IMG/VR virus record: IMGVR_UViG_3300009127_000004
Coordinates: 1-62,111 of that record
Strand: one strand, 5' to 3'
Source: a virus
DNA: 62,111 nt
This document shows positions 49,842 to 58,125 of this stretch, piece by piece. How positions within the stretch are numbered: the first letter of the stretch is position 1; the number at the start of each line of letters is the position of its first letter. The position numbers and the translations under genes were made by a program. A model generated the notes under the pieces. The model had not been told where the DNA came from. It made no database searches and saw only the letters and a program-made list of their open reading frames with translations.

Positions 49842-50621
49842 TTAGTTTAGACTCAAATAATAATGTTCTGCCAGAAGTTCGGTCAATTTTAACGTATCAT
49901 CATGATTTAATTCATCTGGTATAATTTCGTGTAGGGTTTGACTTTCTGCTTCTCCCCTTCCTTGTTCTTCATATGCTTCGTGAATGTCCTCAAACTCATC
50001 TTCCCAATCACGTACATATTCTGGTTTCAGTTCGTTAATCCTTTCGTAAATCTCGTCTTCTGGATTATTGGAAACTATTTTGTCGAATAAGGTTTTTATT
50101 TTATCCATTTCTTCCTCCTCTTTCAGACCACATCGAATGATCGTGAAGTCGAAATTTTCAAGGATAGTTTGCATGTCTCCGGCCCCGACAACTGATCCTT
50201 CAACCACAGGCTTTATCAATTGAATTGTAGGGCAAGCAAAATAACGATGGTCGGATTTCTCTGGTTTTTTATAGGTGATCGCCATTTCGTTTTCGAATCG
50301 GATGTCTAAATCATATTCCTTAAACATGATTCGGCAAGCTTCATAGGCTTCCACGTCATAGCAATAAATATCAACATCACCGGGAGGGGCAGGGGATTGG
50401 GTAGGGGAGGCCATGTACCGGACGTAACCACCACAGATGAAGGTGTTTTTGTCTTCCAGATCCATCAAGAGGCATTTGATTTCGTACAATCCCCTTCGAA
50501 TCATCACGGTTTCAAATCCATCTTTTGAAACGTAGGATGGTTTGATTGGTTCGTTCTTTTCATCCGCGGTTGCTTCTTCATATTGCCGGAGATTATTTTC
50601 CGTCGATTTCTTTTTCGCCAT
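49842..50621 (-). CDS. Nucleotidyltransferase-fold protein (poly(A)-polymerase-like)
   Basis: 259 residues, SD GGAGG. TFICGGYVRYM (about 60-70) and PPGDVDIYCYD (about 79-89) match the GG...DxD core of the NTase superfamily (CCA-adding and poly(A) polymerases). C-terminal acidic part lacks a recognised RNA-binding domain. Close to the tRNA-like element, which is suggestive. Substrate unknown. Confidence 0.6.
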   Translation of the reverse strand: MAKKKSTENNLRQYEEATADEKNEPIKPSYVSKDGFETVMIRRGLYEIKCLLMDLEDKNTFICGGYVRYMASPTQSPAPPGDVDIYCYDVEAYEACRIMFKEYDLDIRFENEMAITYKKPEKSDHRYFACPTIQLIKPVVEGSVVGAGDMQTILENFDFTIIRCGLKEEEEMDKIKTLFDKIVSNNPEDEIYERINELKPEYVRDWEDEFEDIHEAYEEQGRGEAESQTLHEIIPDELNHDDTLKLTELLAEHYYLSLN

Positions 50622-50841
50622 TGTTATTTACCTCCATCACGTTTTTGAATACCTGATCTACGAAATGAGTATCAGGAAAATTATTGGTGTGAACTTCTGT
50701 CACTTGCGGTTTTATTTCGGATAGTTGCGTGTGGATTTTAATCAGGGTAATTGTGCATATAATTATAAGTCCCAATATTGTTCCTCTCCAAAGGAAAAGG
50801 AAAATATAATCTAATATTTTTCCTACAGTCCCTTCTCTCAT
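50593..50841 (-). CDS. Small membrane-anchored protein
   Basis: 82 residues from the ATG at 50841 (SD AGGA), ATGA overlap upstream. One hydrophobic segment (about 11-33, IFLFLWRGTILGLIIICTI) then a polar tail likely outside or inside the membrane. Overlaps the NTase start by 29 nt. Function unknown. Confidence 0.5.
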   Translation of the reverse strand: MREGTVGKILDYIFLFLWRGTILGLIIICTITLIKIHTQLSEIKPQVTEVHTNNFPDTHFVDQVFKNVMEVNNNGEKEIDGK

Positions 50842-51050
50842 TTCTTTTTCCTCAGCATGAGTTTTTGTGGAAATAACTCGTCCATTATTTGGGCTTGTTC
50901 GCAGGTGTTGTCGCATAGACCACAACTATTCACCAATCTTCTTCCTCTGCACATTTCGGGGGTTAGGGGATGTGCGTATGCCTTGCAGAAAAATTGGTTT
51001 CCTTTAACATCATATAATCGTTGTTTCTCTCTGGATATTTTTAGTTTCAT
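50838..51050 (-). CDS. Small Cys-rich protein
   Basis: 70 residues from the ATG at 51050; SD GGAGG lies 12 nt upstream. Cysteines in FFCKAYAH, MCRGRR and CGLCDNTC (about residues 22-51) suggest a zinc or iron-sulfur site. Function unknown. Confidence 0.55.
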   Translation of the reverse strand: MKLKISREKQRLYDVKGNQFFCKAYAHPLTPEMCRGRRLVNSCGLCDNTCEQAQIMDELFPQKLMLRKKK

Positions 51051-51253
51051 TCCCAAAGTTCATCCTCCTCCCAAGATTCATCATCGTACCAACAATGGGT
51101 AGAATCCCATGTGAAAACGGGGAAATCTTCACACTCCTTAATAATTTTTTTTACTAAGGTTTCCCGTTTTTCGGCCTCTACAATCATGTCTGTGGTAATC
51201 TCTCGTCTATCAGATTGATTAACAACACATTGCAATGTTTGGTTAACTATCAT
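51047..51253 (-). CDS. Small acidic hypothetical protein
   Basis: 68 residues, SD TAGGAGG. Helical middle (EAEKRETLVKKIIKECE) and a Trp/Glu-rich acidic end (YDDESWEEDELWE). Lies just downstream of the helicase. Confidence 0.55.
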   Translation of the reverse strand: MIVNQTLQCVVNQSDRREITTDMIVEAEKRETLVKKIIKECEDFPVFTWDSTHCWYDDESWEEDELWE

Positions 51254-51262
51254 TTTTGCCTC

Positions 51263-52633
51263 CTATAACCATCCATTCTCTGTATAGATTGACACACGTT
51301 CTCCAAATTGATCGATAAGAAAGCGGTGGCATGGATCAAAGAAATCGATAATTACACCCTGTGTTTTCCCTTCGGATTTTCTGAGCGTTCGTCCTACGAT
51401 TTGGAGAGTGGCAATGAATGACTTCCCACCACCTCCAATAATTGCTCCGCCGAGTGTGGGAACATCAATACCTTCCCTCCATATTGTTGTGACCACGCAC
51501 ATAATATCCTTTTTAATCATGGCGTGTCTGATCTCCGCCCGAATATCGCCAGATGAATCACCTCTTACAAACTTGGCTTTTACACCATGTTGGTCAGCAC
51601 ACCTCATAAGATTGTCACCATGCTCTATTCGGGAAATCATAACGACAAGTGACATTCCTTTATTGTTGTATTCTTTTACGATCCTCATAATCTGATTGTT
51701 CCTGGGTTCGTTATCTATTACCGCGCGTCTGTAGACCTCGTTATAATCCGTCACCGATCTGATTTTTAGAACCCCTTCAGATTTGAATATGCGAACCTTT
51801 GGGGGAACGATGATTCCAGCTTCGATTGCTTCATCTATGGAAAACGTACCGATCATGCCTCCAACGAATGCTTCAATTGCCAGAATTTGTTCCCACTCAT
51901 CCGGCAATGTTGCTGTGAATCCGAAACGTGTAGGAGCATAGCATTGTCCAAGAACTCTGGCATAAAAGCCTGTGAATTTGGAAACATGGTGAGTCTCGTC
52001 CACTATTACAATGTCAAATTCATTCCTATACACTTCGGGGTCCATTCTGTACATTGTTTGGACTGTAGCCACATTGATTCTTCCGAATGTTCCTTTAAAT
52101 GGCTTTCCTCCTCCAATTTGCAGAACATCGTCAAATTTGTATTTCTCGAAATCCTCTCGTATTTGGATTACGAGGTCTGTAGTGTGAACGAGGATGAGAA
52201 TCCTTGCTTTCGGAAAACATGAAAGGATTCCCAAAAAGGTAACAGTTTTGCCAAATGCGGTAGCGGCTTGAATCACACCCTGTCCCATATGCATAGCATC
52301 CTCTATAAACTCAAGCTGTTTGTCATGGAATACTATGCCGGGAAGATATGGATCTTCGGTAGGAATAGCCCTGATCCTTTCGGGCCGAGTCACTTTGCAC
52401 TTGATTCCCTTTTCATCACAGTAGTCAAGGATTCGGTCAATGTGTCCTGTATAAAAACTGACTCGTTTTCTGACCTTGTTGATATAGCAGGTCGCTTCGT
52501 ATTCTTCCTCCGTTTTATGATGTCTCCCTTTTCTCCAATACGTTTTGGTGTATGTAAGGCAGGGTTCAATCAGATTGAAATCCTTGGAAGACATGTGGCT
52601 AATTATTAGGTTAATAACTTTGATTTTAATCAT
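51263..52633 (-). CDS. SF2 helicase, UvsW-like
   Basis: 456 residues from the ATG at 52633 (SD GGAGG 8 nt upstream). Motif I VIQAATAFGKTVTFLG (about 120-135), motif II VIVDETHH (about 209), motif III GFTATLP and motif VI QIVGRTLRKSEG (about 420) are clear. T4 UvsW of similar length unwinds branched DNA and R-loops and helps switch replication modes. N-terminal 100 residues match the accessory DNA-binding part. Confidence 0.8.
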   Translation of the reverse strand: MIKIKVINLIISHMSSKDFNLIEPCLTYTKTYWRKGRHHKTEEEYEATCYINKVRKRVSFYTGHIDRILDYCDEKGIKCKVTRPERIRAIPTEDPYLPGIVFHDKQLEFIEDAMHMGQGVIQAATAFGKTVTFLGILSCFPKARILILVHTTDLVIQIREDFEKYKFDDVLQIGGGKPFKGTFGRINVATVQTMYRMDPEVYRNEFDIVIVDETHHVSKFTGFYARVLGQCYAPTRFGFTATLPDEWEQILAIEAFVGGMIGTFSIDEAIEAGIIVPPKVRIFKSEGVLKIRSVTDYNEVYRRAVIDNEPRNNQIMRIVKEYNNKGMSLVVMISRIEHGDNLMRCADQHGVKAKFVRGDSSGDIRAEIRHAMIKKDIMCVVTTIWREGIDVPTLGGAIIGGGGKSFIATLQIVGRTLRKSEGKTQGVIIDFFDPCHRFLIDQFGERVSIYTENGWL

Positions 52634-52766
52634 CTGGACTGCCTCCAAGTGCTATATATATTTCTTTGGCTATTCCCTTTCCGAAAGATTCGCAGTGGGA
52701 TTCAAATGCACTCCAATTTGTAGATATAAAATCAAAAATTATATCCATCATCCATTGTTTTACCAT
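52626..52766 (-). CDS. Small hypothetical protein, 46 residues
   Basis: Starts ATG 52766 with SD AAGGAG, overlaps genes on both sides by 7-8 nt. Sequence with aromatic amphipathic start (MVKQWMMDIIFDFISTNW) and acidic end. Short but well placed, so probably real. Confidence 0.55.
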   Translation of the reverse strand: MVKQWMMDIIFDFISTNWSAFESHCESFGKGIAKEIYIALGGSPDD

Positions 52767-53158
52767 GAATCACTCCTTAACACATCCCGTATCTCGTTTA
52801 TGCTTTGTTGGGTTCTTTTTCGTGTCCAACCTAATTTCCCTGTCATATACCGTTTGATTCTGGCAAGAGTCAGAGCTTTGTCGGATGAGTTCATTACTAT
52901 TTGGGTGAGATCGGAGGGAGTATCAAAGATTATTTTGAGGACAGTTTTAGCGGAAGAAGAAAGGTCGAGTAACGCTTCACGAAACCCGATTTCTCGGATA
53001 ATATTTCTATCTGTTGTTAAAGGACAATCTTCACAGGGAAGATAATTATGCTGTTGGTATACTTCTAAGGCGGAGAGGAGGTTTCCTTCCCCCTTTTTTT
53101 CTATCATTTTCGCTACTTCCAGAAACTCCTGTCGTGCTTTTGTGTTTCTTGGGGACAT
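52760..53158 (-). CDS. Hypothetical helical protein, possible DNA-binding
   Basis: 132 residues, SD AAAGGAG. CEDCPLTTD near 42-50 and a C-terminal helical part (LTLARIKRYMTGKLGWTRKRTQQSINEI) that may hold a helix-turn-helix. Its first 113 nt overlap the RHH gene. Function unknown. Confidence 0.5.
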   Translation of the reverse strand: MSPRNTKARQEFLEVAKMIEKKGEGNLLSALEVYQQHNYLPCEDCPLTTDRNIIREIGFREALLDLSSSAKTVLKIIFDTPSDLTQIVMNSSDKALTLARIKRYMTGKLGWTRKRTQQSINEIRDVLRSDSW

Positions 53159-53282
53159 GTTTTGTCTCCTTTTCTAAGATTCCGTTTAGCCAATTTGAGA
53201 AGCTCCGGTTCTGTTCTTTCGCTATCTTCTTTGCGGTTTTGTGAAGATCAGGATCAATGTAAATGGTGGTTCTAATGTTCAT
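53046..53282 (-). CDS. Ribbon-helix-helix (CopG-type) DNA-binding protein
   Basis: 78 residues, SD AGGAG. Residues 1-40, RTTIYIDPDLHKTAKKIAKE and SFSNWLNGILEKE, are the classic RHH fold. The rest is Lys/Arg-rich and is encoded in the overlap with the next gene, so it may be non-essential. Likely an early regulator. Confidence 0.7.
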   Translation of the reverse strand: MNIRTTIYIDPDLHKTAKKIAKEQNRSFSNWLNGILEKETKHVPKKHKSTTGVSGSSENDRKKGGRKPPLRLRSIPTA

Positions 53283-53294
53283 ACGCTCTCCTGT

Positions 53295-53561
53295 TTATTG
53301 TTTCCAGAGAATATTTCGGATGTCTTGTAACATAGCAATGTAGTACTCCTCGGCATGATCTCCCAAATTAGCTTCATTTTTCTGTTTTATCGCCATGTCA
53401 ATGAAGTCCGTTGCTTCTTGAATCCGCCTGAGTGCGGCGATCCTGTTTTGGGAAAAGTTCCGATGCTTGAAAGCGGTCTTGAGATTTTCCATGATACTGT
53501 GGGTGTTGCGAACTGCCTCCTCAAGTTTTTCTGACATGTATTGTTCAGTTTCTTTGTCCAT
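53295..53561 (-). CDS. Helical hypothetical protein
   Basis: 88 residues, SD GGAGA. Almost entirely alpha-helical (KLEEAVRNTHSIMENLKTAF, IAALRRIQEATDFIDMAI). Function unknown. Confidence 0.55.
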   Translation of the reverse strand: MDKETEQYMSEKLEEAVRNTHSIMENLKTAFKHRNFSQNRIAALRRIQEATDFIDMAIKQKNEANLGDHAEEYYIAMLQDIRNILWKQ

Positions 53562-53778
53562 TTAATTTCTCCATAATCTCTTTGGCAGCAGAAGGTTTTC
53601 TTTTTCCATGTTGATTTAAGATCAATATAGCTTTTCTCCAATTCCGCTTGCTGAGATAAAGCCTTATTTTATTGTAATGATAAGGACCTACTCCTGGATA
53701 GATATATTGTTTGGGTGTCTTGGAAAATATAATTCCAAGTTCTTGTTCTGTCTGATTGTAGAACGTTATTTGGAGCAT
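53545..53778 (-). CDS. Small basic hypothetical protein
   Basis: 77 residues, SD AAAGGA. A beta-rich start (LQITFYNQTEQELGIIF) and a basic helical end. Overlaps its neighbours by 17 and 13 nt. No family recognised. Confidence 0.55.
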   Translation of the reverse strand: MLQITFYNQTEQELGIIFSKTPKQYIYPGVGPYHYNKIRLYLSKRNWRKAILILNQHGKRKPSAAKEIMEKLNGQRN

Positions 53779-54008
53779 GGTGTTTCCTTTGATAGGAATG
53801 TTAATGGACGAACATCGCTAATGATAGGAAAGGATAGATTTATTCCAATTCGTTTTAACTTCTGTTTGAATTCGGAAAGAAAAATGGTTAATGCTTCTTC
53901 TTTGTTATTTGCTTTCACCACTGTTTCAGATAAAACAATAGTATCAGTGGCAAAAGATTTATGGATTACAACGAACATGGAGCTGTCTTCCGAATAATAT
54001 GTTTTCAT
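53766..54008 (-). CDS. Small hypothetical protein behind a structured leader
   Basis: 80 residues, SD TAGGAG. MFVVIHKSFATDTIVLSETV then a helix. First gene after the promoter at 54111-54140 and the hairpin leader at 54027-54078, so probably regulated at the RNA level. Function unknown. Confidence 0.55.
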   Translation of the reverse strand: MKTYYSEDSSMFVVIHKSFATDTIVLSETVVKANNKEEALTIFLSEFKQKLKRIGINLSFPIISDVRPLTFLSKETPCSK

Positions 54009-54026
54009 TTCATCTCCTATAAATTA

Positions 54027-54078
54027 GGGGCCAGGACGCTTGGTGGAGGTAAGCTTTCAGACCAAACGCCCCGACCCC
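54027..54078 (-). promoter_or_regulatory. Structured 5' leader with an anti-SD loop
   Basis: On the minus-strand RNA GGCGUUUGGU pairs with ACCAAGCGUC (two G-U pairs, seen only on this strand) and GGGG with CCCC outside. The 16-nt loop includes CUUACCUCC, perfectly complementary to GGAGGUAAG found in the leaders of the 54.8-61.8 kb gene cassette. The hairpin ends about 18 nt before the ATG of the 80-residue gene. Confidence 0.6.
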
Positions 54079-54110
54079 TCCCCAACTGTGTTGTTATGTC
54101 ATTATTAATA

Positions 54111-54140
54111 ATAGTAGCATAACTTTTTGCTAACCGTCAA
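54111..54140 (-). promoter_or_regulatory. Promoter on minus strand
   Basis: TTGACG at 54135-54140, 18 nt spacer, TACTAT at 54111-54116 with TGC before it (extended -10). Upstream sequence resembles the promoter at 42105. It would start the transcript carrying the hairpin leader. Confidence 0.6.
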
Positions 54141-54150
54141 CACTTATTTT

Positions 54151-54651
54151 TCAAGTCCTGAAAATATTTGTATTTCTGTCCATATAGAACTCATGACCGA
54201 TGTATTCGGCCCATTTTGGAATACGTCCTGCCAATGCCATTGGCGTTCGTCCTTTTAGAATGGGTCCTATCTCATCACATGTATCCAATCCTTTTAGAAC
54301 TACACCAGGGAGGCTGAGATCATGTACCAGTCTATGTCCTTTTGGACTTCGTTCCTCAATCCACGCATGAAACTCAAAGGGAGGGTGATATTCGAACCCA
54401 TAGGTAGCGGTGTGTTCGGCGTCCCACACTTTCATTTCTCCGAAAACCAAGACTCCCCTGTTGATGTGTTTCCACACCAACATGGCTTTTTTCTCGCAAT
54501 CCCAATTTAGCTTTAGTCCTTTGCATTGTTCCAGCAGAGATTCAATTTCTTTCTTAGGGATACCCCACCCGAGAATTGGGTATCTCTCTTTCCCGGTCAT
54601 AATGGGCTCCCCAGGTGTCATAGAGTTTGTAACAACGGAAGGTTTTGTCAC
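54151..54651 (-). CDS. Hypothetical protein
   Basis: 166 residues, GTG start with SD AAAGGAG. LGWGIPKKEIESLLEQC then KKAMLVWKHINRGVLVFGEM, alpha/beta. First gene after boundary repeat copy 3. No family recognised. The gap 54652-54845 holds that repeat and otherwise nothing identified. Confidence 0.55.
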   Translation of the reverse strand: MTKPSVVTNSMTPGEPIMTGKERYPILGWGIPKKEIESLLEQCKGLKLNWDCEKKAMLVWKHINRGVLVFGEMKVWDAEHTATYGFEYHPPFEFHAWIEERSPKGHRLVHDLSLPGVVLKGLDTCDEIGPILKGRTPMALAGRIPKWAEYIGHEFYMDRNTNIFRT

Positions 54652-54723
54652 TTTTAGCTCCTTTCTTTGTTTTTAGGGTACTCATTTCTTACTTACCCCC
54701 GTCATTTTATCTATCGGGGGCTA

Positions 54724-54837
54724 TAGTATAGCCGTTTCTCCCTGATTCTGGCTTGCTGAGAGCGGGTAGGCGGCGTTCAAAATAAAAAGACATAGTAAGA
54801 CATGCCCTAAAATTCGAACGTCTTAAACCCAGTCTAC
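54724..54837 (-). repeat. Operon-boundary repeat, copy 3
   Basis: Follows the stop of 54846-55076. Shares GCCCTAAAATTCGAACGTCTTAAA with copy 2 and the GACATAGTAAGACATG pattern in place of the terminator core. On the minus strand ends with GGCTATACT, promoter-like, before the next gene. Lacks the GGCCATATAAGACAG block. Confidence 0.65.
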
Positions 54838-54845
54838 ATTGAATT

Positions 54846-55076
54846 TTATCCACCTGCTTTGACTTCCATCATTAAAGAACTCAGTATTTCGAATCCGGCT
54901 TCCTCGCTTACTTCTCCCTTTTTTATGGAATCAGTGATTACGGTAGACAATTCCCCCAATGTTTGTGCTCCAAGATAAAAAACACCTTTGCAAAGCATTA
55001 TCTCTTTATAGGAGCATCCTCCTTTTTCCAATCCTGCCGCAGCTATCTTCCATCGACTTTCAAATAGGGGAGACAT
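54846..55076 (-). CDS. Hypothetical protein, leader-cassette gene
   Basis: 76 residues, leader GGAGGTAAGAAATG. WKIAAAGLEKGGCSYKEIMLC and an acidic helical end. Last gene of the cassette before boundary repeat 3. Function unknown. Confidence 0.6.
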   Translation of the reverse strand: MSPLFESRWKIAAAGLEKGGCSYKEIMLCKGVFYLGAQTLGELSTVITDSIKKGEVSEEAGFEILSSLMMEVKAGG

Positions 55077-55079
55077 TTC

Positions 55080-55883
55080 TTACCTCCCTTCCATGTAGGC
55101 ATCACAGGCTTTTTTGATTTCCGAATGTCCGATTTCTTTTAGTGATTCGGCCACCGCTTTTCTGTCAGCTTCCGCATATGATGTATCATAAATACGGTCT
55201 GCCAGAAAACTGTAAAGCTCGTCCACATCATTATAGAGGTACTCTGAAAGCCAGGATGAATGGTCATACTTGTCCCAATGTGGATTTTCTTTCTTCATTT
55301 GGTTGGACTTTTCTTGATACTGTCCACAGTCGTCGCATTCGATCATTCCAAGTGCGGCATCTCCACAAGCATCATCTAACCAGGACAAAAGTTCCCGGGC
55401 CTGATTTCCTGCCCACCCATCATCGTTGGATTTGAGAACCACCACTCTGCCAAATCGAACGATTGAATTAACCATACCTTTTATATATTGCGATGCATTA
55501 TGGGTTCTCATTTTAGGAGGAAAACACCCCTTTAAGAACTTCCCCAAATTTTCGGGCATATATCCACATCCAGTGAACAGGCAAAGTTCATCCTCTCTTT
55601 TGTCTATCCCTTCTACTTTGATGATTTCGGCGTTGAACATGATTCCATTGTTCCGGACAAACTCCTCGGCTGTTTTCAAACTATTTAAGCAGAAGATTCC
55701 TGGTGTGTTGGGAACGGACTGGACTATTTCCCCATTTAAGTACTTAGGGAAAAACTCCGGATGTTTTGAAATAAAGGTTCTGCTCTCTCCCGGCCCGGAC
55801 ATTCCATATTTCATGAGGATTGCAATGTTGGATCCTTGCCGGGTCTTCTCATCGATTACTTTCCAAACAACTTCTCGTTTCAT
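55080..55883 (-). CDS. Hypothetical protein, leader-cassette gene
   Basis: 267 residues, exact leader. CDDCGQYQ near residue 197 is a lone CxxC. KTRQGSNIAILMKYGM and EFVRNNGIMFNAEIIKV look enzyme-like but match no family I know. Soluble. Confidence 0.6.
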   Translation of the reverse strand: MKREVVWKVIDEKTRQGSNIAILMKYGMSGPGESRTFISKHPEFFPKYLNGEIVQSVPNTPGIFCLNSLKTAEEFVRNNGIMFNAEIIKVEGIDKREDELCLFTGCGYMPENLGKFLKGCFPPKMRTHNASQYIKGMVNSIVRFGRVVVLKSNDDGWAGNQARELLSWLDDACGDAALGMIECDDCGQYQEKSNQMKKENPHWDKYDHSSWLSEYLYNDVDELYSFLADRIYDTSYAEADRKAVAESLKEIGHSEIKKACDAYMEGR

Positions 55884-55909
55884 TTCTTACCTCCTTATGT
55901 GGTTGGGGT

Positions 55910-56344
55910 TTAGCTTAATACAACAGGGCGAATTTCAATGGTTCGTACAATCCAAATTTCCTCTCCCAATTTCATCTTTTGGTCGTGTATTCGTTTTTCC
56001 AATTCAGCCAAAGAAAAAACATCCTTAAATTTTCCATCTTTGCTAACGTGAACAGCAAATTTTTTCATCCCTTCACGTTTCTTTCCCGGCTTTTTTCTGG
56101 GATGTTGCACAACGAAATTATCGAATTTTGGATTCATCCTATATAACGAATGTCCGTCTTTATCTCTGATAACAGCTCCTTTGCTTACAAGGTTGGCTAA
56201 TGCTGTGTACATATATCCTATAGGCTCATTGACCTCATGGGCTATTTCACGAGGTGTCATCCAGCCCCTATTTTTCCTAAGGAGCTTGAATACATTATAC
56301 ACAATGGTCTCCTCATAGAAACAGACCGAATTTTCGTTTGTCAT
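55910..56344 (-). CDS. Winged-helix DNA-binding protein
   Basis: 144 residues, leader with GGAGGTAGG. NVFKLLRKNRGWMTPREIAH, NEPIGYMYTALANLVSKGAV, IRDKDGHSLYRM (residues 17-70) form a winged HTH. The C-terminal part is basic, then mixed. Likely a transcription regulator, viral or host-directed. Confidence 0.65.
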   Translation of the reverse strand: MTNENSVCFYEETIVYNVFKLLRKNRGWMTPREIAHEVNEPIGYMYTALANLVSKGAVIRDKDGHSLYRMNPKFDNFVVQHPRKKPGKKREGMKKFAVHVSKDGKFKDVFSLAELEKRIHDQKMKLGEEIWIVRTIEIRPVVLS

Positions 56345-56415
56345 TTCCTACCTCCTTGGTTGGTTGGGGTTAACTTCCCACTACACACGATTTTTTAATC
56401 ATGTGTAGGAGGCTG

Positions 56416-56550
56416 TTAATCTTTAGTTTCGTAGTCTCCCCTAATGATTCCAGCAGCAACTTTGCAAATGCATAGGAATAGAACAACAGGAAGCAAACAA
56501 AATATTCCTTTCAGAACAAACGACAGAACAGTTACCATTAAGTCTTCCAT
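56416..56550 (-). CDS. Small membrane protein, 44 residues
   Basis: Starts ATG 56550 with a GGGGGT SD in the end of the previous gene. Sequence is hydrophobic throughout residues 4-34 (VTVLSFVLKGIFCLLPVVLF) with a charged end. Probably a single-pass inner membrane protein. Below the size many gene finders accept. Confidence 0.5.
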   Translation of the reverse strand: MEDLMVTVLSFVLKGIFCLLPVVLFLCICKVAAGIIRGDYETKD

Positions 56551-56552
56551 AT

Positions 56553-56960
56553 CTACCCCCATACCAAATGGGCACCACCTAAATCCGACACCCGTTTTAC
56601 AATAGCTGTTACCAAAGGAGCATCGTCCTCTACACCTGTGTATTCTTTTCGATCACGTTCTCCCACCATACGGATAAGTTCTAAGTCAATAGAGGGAATA
56701 ACATAAGCGTATTCAAATGTGTGGATCTTCTGTCCTTCGTATTTTTTGAGTATGGAGAGATGTCGGTTATGATCATACAGGTTTATATTCCCGAGCCATA
56801 TCTCCGAATGAAATTTATCGTATAGGTGGATCAGGGCGATGGAGCACATGTTAACATATTCCAAATCACTTTCATTTGGACATCCCCATTCTGGATCTAC
56901 TGACCCCATAATATTGTCCATAATTTTCTTTCGTGATTTTTCAAACTCCTCTCTTGTCAT
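56553..56960 (-). CDS. Hypothetical protein, leader-cassette gene
   Basis: 135 residues, exact leader. YVNMCSIALIHLYDKFHSEI and HTFEYAYVIPSIDLELI. No family recognised. Soluble, acidic. Confidence 0.55.
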   Translation of the reverse strand: MTREEFEKSRKKIMDNIMGSVDPEWGCPNESDLEYVNMCSIALIHLYDKFHSEIWLGNINLYDHNRHLSILKKYEGQKIHTFEYAYVIPSIDLELIRMVGERDRKEYTGVEDDAPLVTAIVKRVSDLGGAHLVWG

Positions 56961-56983
56961 TTCTTACCTCCTTGTTTGGGGGT

Positions 56984-57433
56984 TTAAATCATCCAGCTTC
57001 CGTTTTTGTCAATGTACTTGATCCAGTCACGCTTGTTCCATGCAACTGCGGGAACCGCCGGGGGAGTGAAAGTAAAGTTGTTTCGGTCGAACAACATCAT
57101 TTTCGTTCGGTCGTCCAGAGGGTACAATCCATCGTAGATGTACTCCTTGAACACAGGCGTTACCAGAATGTTGATAGTAACAGGATCATTCCTGTTATTG
57201 GGATGGCATCGATGGCGGAACGAATGATACCATTTACCAACGTCAAGGCTCCACGTTCCCATGTACTGCCAATTTTCTCCGTTGTTGTAGCAGACGGTAG
57301 GAGAAGGATTGTCTTTGTTTATGTCTTCCTCTCCAAGTAATGCCCACATCTTGTCCCATTCAACATCGGGACGCCCCACCATGAAATACACTGTCCCGTC
57401 TTCCATGATGTGTTTAGTCGTTGAAGGACTCAT
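56984..57433 (-). CDS. Hypothetical protein
   Basis: 149 residues from the ATG at 57433 (SD GGGAGG); overlaps the upstream gene by 20 nt. TVYFMVGRPDVEWDKMWALL and a Trp-rich middle. Function unknown. Confidence 0.55.
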   Translation of the reverse strand: MSPSTTKHIMEDGTVYFMVGRPDVEWDKMWALLGEEDINKDNPSPTVCYNNGENWQYMGTWSLDVGKWYHSFRHRCHPNNRNDPVTINILVTPVFKEYIYDGLYPLDDRTKMMLFDRNNFTFTPPAVPAVAWNKRDWIKYIDKNGSWMI

Positions 57434-58103
57434 AGTCACCTCCCGTTATTTTTCGGATTCGGCCACACCAATCCAAAACATCATTCCACCATCCATCCAG
57501 GGCCAACTGGATGAACCGGCCCATGATTCTGGGGAGTCCCATGTTTTTACAGGCAAGCTCCGCCGCTTCTTCTTTCGAGTAGTGGTAGAACCTTTGGGGG
57601 TCAGCCCACATTCCCCAATGGCTTTTTTCTGATCCGTACATCCTTATGAAATTTCTCTTAGAAGACTCCACCTCCAAACTGTACGCCTCCTTGTTCCAAC
57701 ATTCTTCGTGGATTTCTGCGGCTTTGGTTATTACCTTAGCCAGTTTTTCCACGTTGAACTCGGCGGAGAAAGGTGTATAGTCTTTTATTTCCTCGAAAGA
57801 CATAGGCCAAAACCCATAGTTAGAACCATCTCCCGGATGGGAGCCGAAATACACCGATTCAGGGGCGATGTTTTCCATAAGATCAAACAGCTCTTCCCAC
57901 ACCGTCATGGCCTTTTCTTCATCGTTCATTTCATCCCATTCTTTTCGAATGGATTTAAGAAGTTCCTGATCACTGAGAGATAATTGCCTTTCTATCCCAA
58001 TTTCCTCAATGAACTCAAGGATGGCGTCCTTTACATCATCCTCAATCATCGTGGCATGGGACACGGAGATTCCTATGTACCCGCATGTCAATTTAAAGCT
58101 CAT
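57414..58103 (-). CDS. Hypothetical protein, leader-cassette gene
   Basis: 229 residues, leader with GGAGGTAGG. Acidic (EWDEMNDEEKAMTVWEELFD) with aromatic stretches. SHWGMWADPQRFYHYSKEEA near residue 160. No family recognised. Confidence 0.55.
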   Translation of the reverse strand: MSFKLTCGYIGISVSHATMIEDDVKDAILEFIEEIGIERQLSLSDQELLKSIRKEWDEMNDEEKAMTVWEELFDLMENIAPESVYFGSHPGDGSNYGFWPMSFEEIKDYTPFSAEFNVEKLAKVITKAAEIHEECWNKEAYSLEVESSKRNFIRMYGSEKSHWGMWADPQRFYHYSKEEAAELACKNMGLPRIMGRFIQLALDGWWNDVLDWCGRIRKITGGDYESFND

Positions 58104-58125
58104 TTCCTACCTCCTTTGTTGTGGG

